From positions 372,001-436,000 of the forward strand of contig CAWDXO010000022.1 of NCBI GenBank assembly GCA_963806335.1: 64,000 nucleotides of DNA, in the 5' to 3' direction. Under the pieces are notes generated by a model. The model was not told where the DNA came from. It saw only the letters and a list, made by a program, of their open reading frames with translations, and ran no database searches. Shown here in pieces: positions 8,771 to 17,670 of the stretch. Position 1 is the stretch's first letter. Every line of letters starts with the position of its first letter. This stretch comes from Palsa-504 sp963806335. GTDB lineage: Bacteria; Actinomycetota; Actinomycetes; Streptosporangiales; Streptosporangiaceae. A program made the position numbers and the translations under genes.

Positions 8771-10114
8771 GTGACAGCCATGTCGGCAGGTGCGGGCGCG
8801 GCTGTGCCCACGGACCCGCCGGATCTGGAGCCAGGGCCAGGGCCGGGGTCGGCCCCGGCCGCGCCGGAGTCGGCGCTGGCGCTGCCGCCTCCGGAGAACT
8901 CGGGGGCGGCCCTGTTCGCGGCGCGGCCTTCGCTGATCCGGGCGATGAACGAGCAGCTCTTGCTGGAGCACATCCGCCAGCGTGGTCCCTGTTCGCGGGC
9001 CGAACTGGCCCGGGTCTCCGGCTTGTCCAAGCCGACCGTGTCGCTGGCCCTGGACAACGTGGAGCGCGCGGGCCTGGTCCGGATCGCCGGCCAGCGAACC
9101 GGGGTGCCTGGCCGGTCGGCCCGGCTGTATGAGATCAGGCCGGAGGCGGGCCTGGTACTCGGGCTGGATATCGGGCACGAGTACGTCCGCGGCGCGATCG
9201 CCGACCTGTCCGGGGAGATCAGGGCCCGTGAGTCGCTGCGGGCCCACGCCACCAGTGTCCGCGGCCGGGTCGCCGAGCTCGTCGGGCTCGCCGACCTGCT
9301 ATGCGAGAACGTGGGCGTCGCCCGGTCGGCGATCACGCAGACCGTGATCGGCAGCCCGGGCGTCTACGATCCGCGCCGGAACGCCATGAAGCTCACCGGC
9401 GGCCTGCGCGGCTGGGACCGCCCGGCGGCGCTGGCCGGCCTGCGGGAGGCGTTCGGGTCCTCACTGGTGATGGAGAACGACGTGGACGCCGCCGCCCTGG
9501 CCGAACGCGCGCTGGGCCACGGCCGCGAGGTCGATCACTTCGCCTTCGTACACATCGGTACCGGCATCGGCATGGGGCTGGTGCTGGGCGGTCAGCTGCT
9601 TCGCGGAGCGCACGGGGTCGCGGGGGAGATCGCGTTCCTGCCGCTGTCCGGCGGCAGCGGCGCAGACGAGCAAGAGGCGCGCAAACGCGGCACGCTCGAG
9701 GCGGCCGCCTCGGCCTCCGGCGTGGTCCGGGCGGCCCGCCGCGGCGGCATGCGCGGCCCGGTATCCGCCCGCCGGGTCTTCGAGGCCGCGGCCGCCGGGG
9801 ACCGGCGGGCGATGGCGGTGGTGGCGGAGGAGGCGCGGCTGGTCGCCCAGACGATCTGCGCCGTCATCACCGTGGTCGACCCCGACCTGATCGTGCTGGG
9901 CGGCGGGATCGGCCGCGCGCCCGGCTTCGCCGAGGCCGTCAGCACCGAACTCGAGCCGATCGCGCCCGTCATTCCGGCCATCCGGGTCAGCGCCCTCGGT
10001 ACCGATGCCGTCGTCGACGGCTGCCTGGCGGCCGGCACCGAGCTCGCCTGGGCCCGGGTGATGACCGTGCTGCCGACGGCCCCGTCTGGCGACGGCGCCC
10101 GTCCCTGGCCCTAG
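8771..10114 (+). CDS. ROK family transcriptional regulator
   Basis: 447-residue repressor of the XylR/NagC type. After a Pro/Ala/Gly-rich N-terminal stretch of about 50 residues there is a winged-helix HTH (LLEHIRQRGPCSRAELARVSGLSKPTVSLALDNVE, roughly residues 65-100), then a ROK kinase-like domain with GLDIGHEYVRGAI, the FVHIGTGIGMGLVLGG motif and DPDLIVLGGGIG. The Cys-rich zinc motif of true sugar kinases is absent. The start GTG 8771 has GGAGG 5-8 nt upstream and is preferred to ATG 8753. It is transcribed divergently from the sugar importer and should repress it until a sugar is bound. Confidence 0.9.
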   Translation: MTAMSAGAGAAVPTDPPDLEPGPGPGSAPAAPESALALPPPENSGAALFAARPSLIRAMNEQLLLEHIRQRGPCSRAELARVSGLSKPTVSLALDNVERAGLVRIAGQRTGVPGRSARLYEIRPEAGLVLGLDIGHEYVRGAIADLSGEIRARESLRAHATSVRGRVAELVGLADLLCENVGVARSAITQTVIGSPGVYDPRRNAMKLTGGLRGWDRPAALAGLREAFGSSLVMENDVDAAALAERALGHGREVDHFAFVHIGTGIGMGLVLGGQLLRGAHGVAGEIAFLPLSGGSGADEQEARKRGTLEAAASASGVVRAARRGGMRGPVSARRVFEAAAAGDRRAMAVVAEEARLVAQTICAVITVVDPDLIVLGGGIGRAPGFAEAVSTELEPIAPVIPAIRVSALGTDAVVDGCLAAGTELAWARVMTVLPTAPSGDGARPWP

Positions 10115-10158
10115 TCCAGAAGCCGGATCATAGAGCGCATCGCGCGGCCCGGACATCC

Positions 10159-10926
10159 CTAGCGCAGGTACGAGGCTCCGTTCAGGTCGAGGATGGTGCC
10201 GCTGGCCCACTCGGCCTGATCGGAGGCCAGGTAGACGACGGCGGCCGCGATTTCCTCGGGCGTCGCGACCCGGTTGAACGGGCTCTGCGCCCGGATCTCC
10301 TCCCCCCGCGCGGAACCCAGGTCGGCGGCGGCCATTTCGGTCTCGACGTAACCGGGCGCGACCGTGCCCACCGAGATGCCGAACGGCGCCAGCGCGCGCG
10401 CCATCGACTGGCCGAATGCGTTCAGGCCGGCCTTGCTGGCTCCGTAGGCCGGGTACCGCGGCTCACCGCGGAAGGCGCCGCGCGATGACACGTTGACGAT
10501 CCGGCCCCCGGTTTCCTTCATGTGCTGCACGGCGCACCAGGTCACGTTGGCGGCGCCGGTGAGGTTGACGGCGAGGGTCTCGCGCCACACCTCTTGCCAC
10601 TTCTCGTAGGACACCTCCGTGATCGGGTGCCATACGTAGATCCCTGCATTGTTCACCAGGACGTCGAGGCCGCCGAGACCGGCCACGGCCGCCTCGACCA
10701 TCCGCCGGACGGCTCCGGCGTCGGCTAGGTCGGCCTGGACGATCGTGTGGCCGCCGCCCGGCAGCCCGGCCAGCACTTCGTGCGCGAGGCCGGCCGAATC
10801 ACGGTGGTGCACGGCCACCCGGTCGCCCTGGTTCGCGAACGCCTGGGCCACCGCCTTGCCGATTCCCCTGGATGCCCCGGTCACCAGGACCGCTCGCTCA
10901 GCCAAGACACTCCCTAGGTCACTCAT
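10159..10926 (-). CDS. SDR family oxidoreductase (FabG-like)
   Basis: 255-residue classical short-chain dehydrogenase. TGASRGIG (cofactor Gly-rich loop), VNNAG, the catalytic Ser in VNVSSRG and YGASK (YxxxK) are all present. The C-terminus ends SGTILDLNGASYLR. The second basic residue context (HHRDS after beta2) suggests an NADP preference, weakly. Its ATG overlaps the stop of the DUF1697 gene (TAATG), so the two are co-transcribed. The substrate is unknown, and no neighbouring fatty-acid gene supports a true FabG role. Confidence 0.85.
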   Translation of the reverse strand: MSDLGSVLAERAVLVTGASRGIGKAVAQAFANQGDRVAVHHRDSAGLAHEVLAGLPGGGHTIVQADLADAGAVRRMVEAAVAGLGGLDVLVNNAGIYVWHPITEVSYEKWQEVWRETLAVNLTGAANVTWCAVQHMKETGGRIVNVSSRGAFRGEPRYPAYGASKAGLNAFGQSMARALAPFGISVGTVAPGYVETEMAAADLGSARGEEIRAQSPFNRVATPEEIAAAVVYLASDQAEWASGTILDLNGASYLR

Positions 10927-11507
10927 TACTTCTCGTCACAAAGCGCAAGCAGCTTGGTGGCGGTGGCCCAGTTCCTGGCCGTGGCCGCGATGGCTTCCTT
11001 CTTCTGCGTGGCCGGGGCGCTGATTATGCGGAACAGCGACTGGGCCAGCTCGCTGGTCCCGAAACCGTCCGGCGTGTGCACGAAGAGCGCGGGCCCGATC
11101 GCCGTGAAGGTGTCGCGGCCGCCCTTGGCCGCGGCCGTGCTCCCGGCGGCCGTGATGCGGTCGAGCAGGTCCTGCGAGGGTACGGAGTTCAAGAACACCA
11201 CGTGGACCAGCTTCGGGTTAGCCTCGTCCGAATACGGGTTATCGCTCAGGACCTTGGCTAGCTCGTCCCTGGTCAGGACCACAACGGACGCCCAGATCCC
11301 GAAGGCGGCGCCGATGGCGGACTCCAGGGCGGCGGCTAGCTCCCTGGTGCTGGCGCCCGCCGCGGTGAACAGCACGTTGCCGCTCTGGATATAGGTCGTC
11401 ACCCCGGTATGCCCGAGCGAGGTCACTACCTCGCGCAGGGCGGCCATCGGGACCTTGTTCCGGCCCCCGACATTGATACCGCGCAGCAGGGCGACGTATG
11501 TGGCCAT
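10926..11507 (-). CDS. DUF1697 family protein
   Basis: 193-residue cytoplasmic protein with the family's amino-terminal MATYVALLRGINVGGRNKV and the block TYIQSGNVLFT. The function of DUF1697 is not established. These proteins are widespread single-domain proteins in actinobacteria. It is upstream of and overlapping the SDR gene. The other side faces the GH18 gene divergently across 243 bp. Confidence 0.88.
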   Translation of the reverse strand: MATYVALLRGINVGGRNKVPMAALREVVTSLGHTGVTTYIQSGNVLFTAAGASTRELAAALESAIGAAFGIWASVVVLTRDELAKVLSDNPYSDEANPKLVHVVFLNSVPSQDLLDRITAAGSTAAAKGGRDTFTAIGPALFVHTPDGFGTSELAQSLFRIISAPATQKKEAIAATARNWATATKLLALCDEK

Positions 11508-11750
11508 GCCGCCATTGTGCCCGCTCCCGCCGGGCCAGCACCCGCCCGCTGTGCGCCCACAGACCGTATTTTCCAGATTTTCTCCCTAACGAACATCGGT
11601 GCACGCCCCCGGCACCGTTACCCCCGACCACGCCGTTTGCTCCGTAGGCCGACTAAGTATCCTTGCTGACGTAAGCTCCTTGGCAAAGCCCGCGACCGCC
11701 GCTGAACCTCCCGCGATCGGTGGTAGCAAGCTCGCCGAGGGAGGCGAATC

Positions 11751-12857
11751 ATGACGCGCTGTCTACCGCAGAGGGTGACCCGAGCCGTGATACTCGCCGC
11801 GGCGGCAGGCCTCTGCGTGTCCTTGTCGGCATGTGCCGGCACGCATAGCGCGAGTAGCACGCCGACGCCGTCAGCCGACCCGGTCAAGGTCACGCCCCAG
11901 GGAGTAGGCGCATTCGCCGCGTGGCCGGGGAGGGTCTACTCGCCCTACTTCGAAACCTGGACCAGCGGCAGCATCCCGTCGTTCTCCTCCCAGTCGGGCG
12001 TGAAGTACTTCAACCTGGGCTTCCTCCAAGCGGCTTCCCCCGGCTCCTGCACGCTGGCCTGGGACGGCAGTAGCTCACAGCCCGTCAGTACCGCGGTCTT
12101 CGGGGCTCAGATCGGCCAGCTGAAGCAGCAGGGCGGCAACGTGGCCCTGACCTTCGGCGGTCAGAGCGCGGGCAACAACGGCACCGAGATCGCCGACTCC
12201 TGTACCGACGTCAACGCGCTCGCGGCCGACTATGAGTCGGTGATCAGCACGTACCACGTCACCAGGCTCGATATGGACGTGGAGCTCAACGCGCTGAACA
12301 ACGCGGCGGGTATCGACCGGCGGAACCAGGCGCTCGCGATGACGCAAGCGTGGGCCTCCAGCCACGGTCACCCGCTGCAGATTCAGTACACGCTGCCGGT
12401 CCAGCCGTCCGGGCTTCAGCCGAACTCCTTGTCGGTCCTGCAGAGCGCGGTCTCGCACGGCGTGCACGTCAGCGTGGTCAACACCATGGCCTTCGATTAC
12501 TACGACTTGCCGGGCACGGTGGACATGGGCACCGCGGCGATCGACGCGGCCAGTAACGTGCACCGTCAACTCGCCTCGTTGTTCCCGCACGAGTCGAGTA
12601 CGGATCTGTGGGCGATGCAAGGTCTCACCTTCCTGCCCGGCATCGACGACAACCCGAACAAGACCGAAGTCACCCAGCTCTCGGACGCGAGGCGGATCCT
12701 GGCCTACGCTCGCGACCACTCATTCGGCTTCATCTCGATTTGGGCGATCGAGCGGGACAACGGCGCGTGCCCGGGCTCCGTCGACAGCAATTCGTGTTCG
12801 GGCCTCTCCCAGGATTCCTGGGCCTTCAGCCACCTGCTCGAGCCGTTCACCTCTTGA
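11751..12857 (+). CDS. GH18 chitinase-like lipoprotein
   Basis: 368-residue secreted lipoprotein. Signal MTRCLPQRVTRAVILAAAAGLCVSLSAC ends in lipobox LSAC. The GH18 barrel follows: ALTFGGQSAGN (beta3 region), RLDMDVEL, which is the DxxDxDxE-like catalytic segment with the acid Glu retained, then NTMAFDYYD and FISIWAIERDN at beta6/beta8. Most like the PF-ChiA-type GH18 subgroup. GGGAGGC precedes the ATG. It probably hydrolyses chitin or related N-acetylglucosamine polymers at the cell surface. No carbohydrate-binding module is seen. Confidence 0.85.
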   Translation: MTRCLPQRVTRAVILAAAAGLCVSLSACAGTHSASSTPTPSADPVKVTPQGVGAFAAWPGRVYSPYFETWTSGSIPSFSSQSGVKYFNLGFLQAASPGSCTLAWDGSSSQPVSTAVFGAQIGQLKQQGGNVALTFGGQSAGNNGTEIADSCTDVNALAADYESVISTYHVTRLDMDVELNALNNAAGIDRRNQALAMTQAWASSHGHPLQIQYTLPVQPSGLQPNSLSVLQSAVSHGVHVSVVNTMAFDYYDLPGTVDMGTAAIDAASNVHRQLASLFPHESSTDLWAMQGLTFLPGIDDNPNKTEVTQLSDARRILAYARDHSFGFISIWAIERDNGACPGSVDSNSCSGLSQDSWAFSHLLEPFTS

Positions 12858-12899
12858 TCTCGGGATTCGCGCGCTGCTGACGCCGACCCGCACGGGCGG

Positions 12900-12915
12900 C
12901 GCGCCCTTGGGCGCG
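12900..12915. terminator. GC-rich hairpin after the GH18 gene
   Basis: CGCGCC (12900-12905) and GGCGCG (12910-12915) pair around a CTTG tetraloop, 43 bp after the GH18 stop and 20 bp before the MFS start. No U-tract follows, so termination is possible but not certain. Confidence 0.35.
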
Positions 12916-12934
12916 GCGCAGGCCGGCTGACACA

Positions 12935-14161
12935 ATGCCGTTCGTGTCTGGTCCCTGGCGCAGCCCGTTCCGGGACCTGCCCAGGGAAGTGCCGATCCTG
13001 GCTGCGATCTCCTTCACGGTGGCGCTCGGATTCGGAATCGTCGCCCCGGCCATCCCGGCGTTCGCCCGCCAGTTTGGCGTCAGCGTAGCCGCCGCTGCCA
13101 GCGTGATCAGCGTATTCGCGCTGCTACGGGTGGTCGGCGCACTGCCTGCGGGCCGTCTGGTGGACCGCTTCGGCGAGCCCGGCGTCATGGCGGCGGGCAT
13201 CGCGATCGTCGCGGTGAGCAGCGTGCTGGCCGGATTTTCCCGCTCCTTCGCGGAGCTGATGGTGCTGCGGGGCAGCGGTGGGCTGGGCTCGGCGATGTTC
13301 AGCGTCAGCGCCCAGGCCCTGCTGCTTGGCCGGGTGCCAGCCGGTCAGAGGGGCCGGGCCAGCGGCCTGTACAGCGGCGGGTTCCTGCTGGGCGGTATCA
13401 GCGGCCCGGCGGTGGGCGGGCTGGTCGCGGCCTGGTCGCTGCGGGCGCCGTTTTTCATCTACGGCGCCCTGCTCGTCGTGCCCGCGGTCATCGCCGCGAC
13501 CGTGTTGCGCGATGCGCCGCACCAGCCCGCGGTGGCCGGCCAGCAGCCGGCTCGTTCGGTTACCGCGCTGGCTCGTGCGCTACGCAGCAGCGCCTACCGT
13601 GCCGCGGCGTCCGCGAACCTCGCCGACGGGTTCGCCGCACTGGGCGTCCGCGCCGCCATCGTGCCCTTGTTCGTCCGTGAAATCTTGCACCGGTCAGCGG
13701 TCTGGACAGGCATCGGCTTCCTCGTCTTCGCCGTGCTGAACGGGGCCGCGCTGCTGCCTGGCGGACGGCTGGCCGATACGCTCGGCCGGCGGCCGGTCAT
13801 CATGGCCGGCTGTACGATCTCGGCCGCCGGCATGGCCATGCTGGCGTTGCGGCCCGGACTCTGGCTTTACCTGGCCGCGCTGGCCGTGTCAGGCCTCGGC
13901 TCGGGGCTGCTCGACGTCGCGCCGTCCGCCATGATCGGCGACCTGCTCGACCGCCGGGGCGGGACCCTGGTCGCGTTCTACCAGATGGCCGGCGACATCG
14001 GCGCGGTGGTCGGGCCCGTGGCGGCGGGGTTCCTCGTCGACACGGCCTCATATACCGCGGCCTTCACCCTCGCCGCCGCCGTGCTTGGCGTGGCCGCCGT
14101 CCTCGGATTTTTCGCCTCCGAGACCAGGCCAGGCGACCGCGCCAAGACCCTAACCAGGTGA
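12935..14161 (+). CDS. MFS transporter (drug/metabolite efflux type)
   Basis: 408-residue membrane protein with about 12 hydrophobic helices. The MFS motif between helices 2 and 3 reads GRLVDRFGEPGV, and the C-half equivalent is GGRLADTLGRRPVI. The N-terminal half includes IVAPAIPAFARQFGVS, typical of 12-helix drug-efflux-like members. GTG 12944 is an alternative start, and no strong Shine-Dalgarno decides between them. It is convergent with the MHS transporter gene. Substrate unknown. Confidence 0.85.
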   Translation: MPFVSGPWRSPFRDLPREVPILAAISFTVALGFGIVAPAIPAFARQFGVSVAAAASVISVFALLRVVGALPAGRLVDRFGEPGVMAAGIAIVAVSSVLAGFSRSFAELMVLRGSGGLGSAMFSVSAQALLLGRVPAGQRGRASGLYSGGFLLGGISGPAVGGLVAAWSLRAPFFIYGALLVVPAVIAATVLRDAPHQPAVAGQQPARSVTALARALRSSAYRAAASANLADGFAALGVRAAIVPLFVREILHRSAVWTGIGFLVFAVLNGAALLPGGRLADTLGRRPVIMAGCTISAAGMAMLALRPGLWLYLAALAVSGLGSGLLDVAPSAMIGDLLDRRGGTLVAFYQMAGDIGAVVGPVAAGFLVDTASYTAAFTLAAAVLGVAAVLGFFASETRPGDRAKTLTR

Positions 14162-14213
14162 CTTACGGCAGCGAACCGTCTTGTCCAGCGGCGGACTAAG
14201 CTGCCCGGCGTGG

Positions 14214-15575
14214 TCAGCGGCTCACGGCCTGGCCCGCGACCGGGGTAAGCATCGACGGGGCGCCGAGGTCGGCCCTGCTCCGATCTGGCAGCAGGATGAC
14301 CGCGATCAAGGTCAGGACGACGCACGCGACGATGTACACCGCGATCGCTTGCCAGCCGAAGCTGGCCAGCATCCAGGTCGCGAGGAGCGGCGCGGGGCCG
14401 CCGGCGATCAGCGAAGCCGCCTGATAGCCGAGGCCACTGCCGGCGTAGGCGAGCTCGGTCGGGAAGTTCTCCGCGATGTAGGACGACTGGGGACCGTACT
14501 GGATGGCATGCGGAATGGCGATCAAGGCCACGCCGAGGATGATGAGGCCCGCCGCTCCGGTGTTAAGCAGGAGGAAGGCGGGGAACGCGGCCAGCCCCAT
14601 CAGTACCGCTCCGGTACCGTAGACGCGCCTGCGGCCCAGCCGGTCGCTGAGGTTACCCATGACCGGTATCAGGAGGAGCTCGAGTGCGCCGCCCACGGTC
14701 ACCGCGGCGAGCCCTAGGCCCTCGGTCTGGTGCAGGTGCTCCTTGATGTAGGCCAGCGCGAACGCGGTGTAGATATAGAACGGCGCCTGCTCCGACATCC
14801 GGAGCAGCGCGCTGAGCACGATCTGCTTCGGGTATCGCCGGATCACCTCGGCCACCGGGACCTTGGACACGGTCTGCTTCTTGACCACCTGGGCGAACAT
14901 CGGCGTCTCGAGCACCTTCAGCCGGACCCAGAGGCCGATGGCCACCAGCAGCAGGCTGGCCAGGAACGGGATCCGCCAGGCCCAGGCCTTGAACGCATCC
15001 GGAAAGGAGAGCGCGATTGCCGTCATGGCCCCGGTGCCGAGCAGCAGCCCGATCGGCACGCCCATCTGCGGCCAGCTCGCCATCAGCCCGCGCCGCCGCT
15101 GCTTCCCCCACTCCATGGACAGCAGCACCGAGCCGCTCCACTCACCGCCCACCGCGAGACCCTGCAGCAGCCGCAGCACCACGAGCAGGATGGGCGCCGC
15201 GATGCCGATGGCCGCGGTGCCAGGCAGAACGCCCACCAGGGCGCTGGCCAGGCCCATCATCAGCAGCGTGATGATCAGGGTGGCCTTACGGCCGAGCCTG
15301 TCGCCCCAGTGGCCGAAGATCGCCGCGCCGACCGGCCGGGCCGCGAACCCGACGGCGTACGTGGCGAACGATTCGAGCGTGCCCGCGTAGGCACTGGATT
15401 TGGGGAAGAAGACCGCGGGGAACACGATGGCCGCGGCCGTTCCGTAGAGGAAGAAGTCGTACCACTCGATCGAGGTCCCGATCACGCTGGCGACTGCGGC
15501 CAGGCGTACCTGGCGCTTACGGCCGGATTCGTCAACGGACCCGACGCGGCCGGCTTCTTCGGGTTGCAGCACCAT
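14214..15575 (-). CDS. MHS-family MFS transporter (metabolite:proton symporter)
   Basis: 453-residue proton-coupled symporter. The start is ATG 15575 with AGGAAGGA upstream. IGTSIEWYDFFLYGTAAAIVF is the hallmark of the metabolite:H+ symporter group (shikimate, alpha-ketoglutarate, ProP relatives). The loop 2-3 motif GHWGDRLGRKATL follows, and MGNLSDRLGRRRV marks the second half. About 12 membrane segments. It probably imports a small organic acid or osmolyte. The gene stands alone and no catabolic neighbour identifies the cargo. Confidence 0.88.
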   Translation of the reverse strand: MVLQPEEAGRVGSVDESGRKRQVRLAAVASVIGTSIEWYDFFLYGTAAAIVFPAVFFPKSSAYAGTLESFATYAVGFAARPVGAAIFGHWGDRLGRKATLIITLLMMGLASALVGVLPGTAAIGIAAPILLVVLRLLQGLAVGGEWSGSVLLSMEWGKQRRRGLMASWPQMGVPIGLLLGTGAMTAIALSFPDAFKAWAWRIPFLASLLLVAIGLWVRLKVLETPMFAQVVKKQTVSKVPVAEVIRRYPKQIVLSALLRMSEQAPFYIYTAFALAYIKEHLHQTEGLGLAAVTVGGALELLLIPVMGNLSDRLGRRRVYGTGAVLMGLAAFPAFLLLNTGAAGLIILGVALIAIPHAIQYGPQSSYIAENFPTELAYAGSGLGYQAASLIAGGPAPLLATWMLASFGWQAIAVYIVACVVLTLIAVILLPDRSRADLGAPSMLTPVAGQAVSR

Positions 15576-15769
15576 AGGGTTCCTTCCTGACCGTCCCCCG
15601 GCCGGTCTTCGACTGTCACTCGCCCCTACCGTGAAAAGCGGTCCCGAAACGCCATTACCCGGCGTGGTCATCAGGATCGCGCGGCGTCACTTGCCGCCGC
15701 CCGCCGTCCCCTGGCTGGTGGGCGCCGGGTTACGCTGGGCGTACGTCGTACGTGCGGGAGGTGCCGGTG

Positions 15770-16870
15770 ATGGCAGAGCCCGGAGATGAGATGGCCGGAG
15801 ACGGGCTAGGCCACGTCCACCTGCGGGCGTCGCACGCCGACCGCGAGCGGGTGGTCGACGTGCTCAAGGCCGCGTTCGTCCAGGGCCGGCTGACCAGGGA
15901 CGAGTTCGATGCGCGGCTAGGGCAAGCCCTCGCCTCGCGGACCAACGCCGAACTGGCGTCGCTCACGCTCGATCTCCCGGCCGGCCCGGCTTCAGCTCAG
16001 CCGCCGCGCCAGCCCGCTCGGGACAAGCCGCGGATCGCTCTTACGGTCACGGTGAGCACCCTGCTGACGGCAGGCTTGTGGGCGGGTGTGCTGGCGGCCC
16101 AGCCCGACAGCGGCGCCGTGGCCATGCTCGTGTTCGCGTTCACTTTCGCCTGGACGGGGATCTTGCTCCTCACCGGGTCGGTGTTGCTCGAGTCTCGCAA
16201 GCACAAGTGTTCCGGCGGCCAGCTGACGCCGCCGCCAGGCCCGGAGCAGGGCGGCCGGGCCGCCCGCCCCGCGGCCTCCGCCGCCAAGTTCCCGCCCATC
16301 GATCGTGGTCAGCCCGCCGCCGAGGCCACCCGCAGCGATCCTCCCCTTCGGCCCGCTATGGTTAGCCGGTGGCGTCCTGGGTCGATCACGCTATCTGGTG
16401 GCATGTGTACCCACTGGGTTTTACCGGTGCGGAGAAGGAAGCGCTCCCGGCGGGAGAGCCGGTTCGGCACCGGTTGCCGCAGCTGGCGGACTGGCTGGAT
16501 TACGCGGTCGAGCTCGGCTGCTCGGGACTGCTTCTCGGACCGATTTTCGCGGCCGGGACCCACGGCTACGACACCATCGACCACTTCACGGTGGATCGGC
16601 GGCTCGGCGATGACGCGGACTTCGACCATCTGGTCGCCGAGGCTGGCCGTCGTGGCCTGCGGATCGTCCTGGACGGGGTGTTCAACCACGTCGGCCGTTC
16701 GTTCCCCACGTTCCAGGCCGCGCTGGCCGACGGCCCGGGCTCGCCCGCGGCCCGGTGGTTCCGCCGGGATAAGGAAAGCGGCGACTATGAGACGTTCGAG
16801 GGTCACCACCAGCTCGTTGCCCTGGATCACGAGGAACCGGAGGTGCTCGGCTACGTCGCCCGGGCGATGA
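15770..16870 (+). CDS. DUF1707 domain membrane protein whose frame runs on into the next gene
   Basis: The N-terminal DUF1707 domain (LRASHADRERVVDVLKAAFVQGRLTRDEFDARLGQALASR, about residues 15-60) is followed by a two-helix membrane hairpin (about residues 90-140) and a Pro/Ala tail. ATG 15770 has GGGAGG upstream and is preferred over GTG 15752. The natural protein would be expected to end near residue 190-200, but the frame stays open to 16870, overlapping the GH13 gene by about 500 bp in another frame. The last roughly 170 residues are Arg/Ser/Pro-rich and look like an out-of-frame shadow. A lost stop or a frameshift around 16300-16360 is likely. Confidence 0.65.
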   Translation: MAEPGDEMAGDGLGHVHLRASHADRERVVDVLKAAFVQGRLTRDEFDARLGQALASRTNAELASLTLDLPAGPASAQPPRQPARDKPRIALTVTVSTLLTAGLWAGVLAAQPDSGAVAMLVFAFTFAWTGILLLTGSVLLESRKHKCSGGQLTPPPGPEQGGRAARPAASAAKFPPIDRGQPAAEATRSDPPLRPAMVSRWRPGSITLSGGMCTHWVLPVRRRKRSRRESRFGTGCRSWRTGWITRSSSAARDCFSDRFSRPGPTATTPSTTSRWIGGSAMTRTSTIWSPRLAVVACGSSWTGCSTTSAVRSPRSRPRWPTARARPRPGGSAGIRKAATMRRSRVTTSSLPWITRNRRCSATSPGR

Positions 16871-17670
16871 CCCACTGGCTCGACCGGGGCGCGGCCGGCT
16901 GGCGGCTCGACGCCGCCTACGCGGTACCGCCGGCCTTCTGGGCGAGGGCGCTGCCCCTGGTGCGGGCGGCGCATCCGGAGGCTTGGTTCGTCGGAGAAGT
17001 GATCCACGGCGATTACGCGGCCTACGCGGTGGCCAGCGGCCTGGACTCGGTTACGCAGTACGAGCTGTGGAAGGCGATCTGGAGCTCGCTGAACGACGGC
17101 AACTTTTTCGAGCTGGCCTGGGCCCTCGGCCGGCACAACGAGATCCTCGATGCCGTCCTGCCGCAGACCTTCGTCGGGAACCATGACGTCACCCGGCTGG
17201 CCAGCCTGCTCTCCGATGACCGGCACATCGGCCACGCGCTGGCCGTGCTGTTCACCGTCGGCGGCATACCGAGCGTCTACTACGGTGACGAGCAAGCGTG
17301 GCGGGGCGTCAAGGAAGACCGGGCCGGCGGCGACGACGAGATCCGGCCGCCGTTTCCGGCTAGCCCGGCTGAGTTGCCGCCCGACGGCTGGCCGGCCTAC
17401 CGGCTGCACCAGCGCCTGATCGGGTTCCGCCGCCGCTATCCGTGGCTCGTCCGGGCCCGGACGAGCGTGCAGCACCTGACCAACGAGGCATTCGCCTTCC
17501 GGGCCGTCGCGGACGGCGCCGAGATCGTGATCCTGCTAAACGCCGGCGACGGCGAATTCAGGTTCCCGGTCGACCCGGGCGGGCTCGAGGTAGCACTAAC
17601 CCCTGATCCCGGCATGAGGCCAGCGGATCCGCTGCTCGTGCCGGGACACAGCTGGGTCATCTTCGCCTGA
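16369..17670 (+). CDS. GH13 alpha-amylase family glycosidase, cytoplasmic
   Basis: 433-residue GH13 enzyme without a signal peptide. Conserved regions: DGVFNH (residues 102-107), GWRLDAAY with nucleophile Asp181, WFVGEV with acid/base Glu210, and FVGNHD with Asp273. It ends with a short beta domain (FAFRAVADGAEIVILLNAGDG). It is short compared with secreted amylases and resembles cytoplasmic maltodextrin-acting or glucosyltransferase-like members. Start GTG 16369. Its stop overlaps the start of the P-loop kinase gene (TGATG). Confidence 0.87.
   Translation: MASWVDHAIWWHVYPLGFTGAEKEALPAGEPVRHRLPQLADWLDYAVELGCSGLLLGPIFAAGTHGYDTIDHFTVDRRLGDDADFDHLVAEAGRRGLRIVLDGVFNHVGRSFPTFQAALADGPGSPAARWFRRDKESGDYETFEGHHQLVALDHEEPEVLGYVARAMTHWLDRGAAGWRLDAAYAVPPAFWARALPLVRAAHPEAWFVGEVIHGDYAAYAVASGLDSVTQYELWKAIWSSLNDGNFFELAWALGRHNEILDAVLPQTFVGNHDVTRLASLLSDDRHIGHALAVLFTVGGIPSVYYGDEQAWRGVKEDRAGGDDEIRPPFPASPAELPPDGWPAYRLHQRLIGFRRRYPWLVRARTSVQHLTNEAFAFRAVADGAEIVILLNAGDGEFRFPVDPGGLEVALTPDPGMRPADPLLVPGHSWVIFA

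Noticed and set aside
11597..11617. CGGTGC/GCACCG inverted repeat before the GH18 gene
   Set aside because: Six-base arms with a 9-nt spacer in GC-rich DNA are not convincing as an operator.
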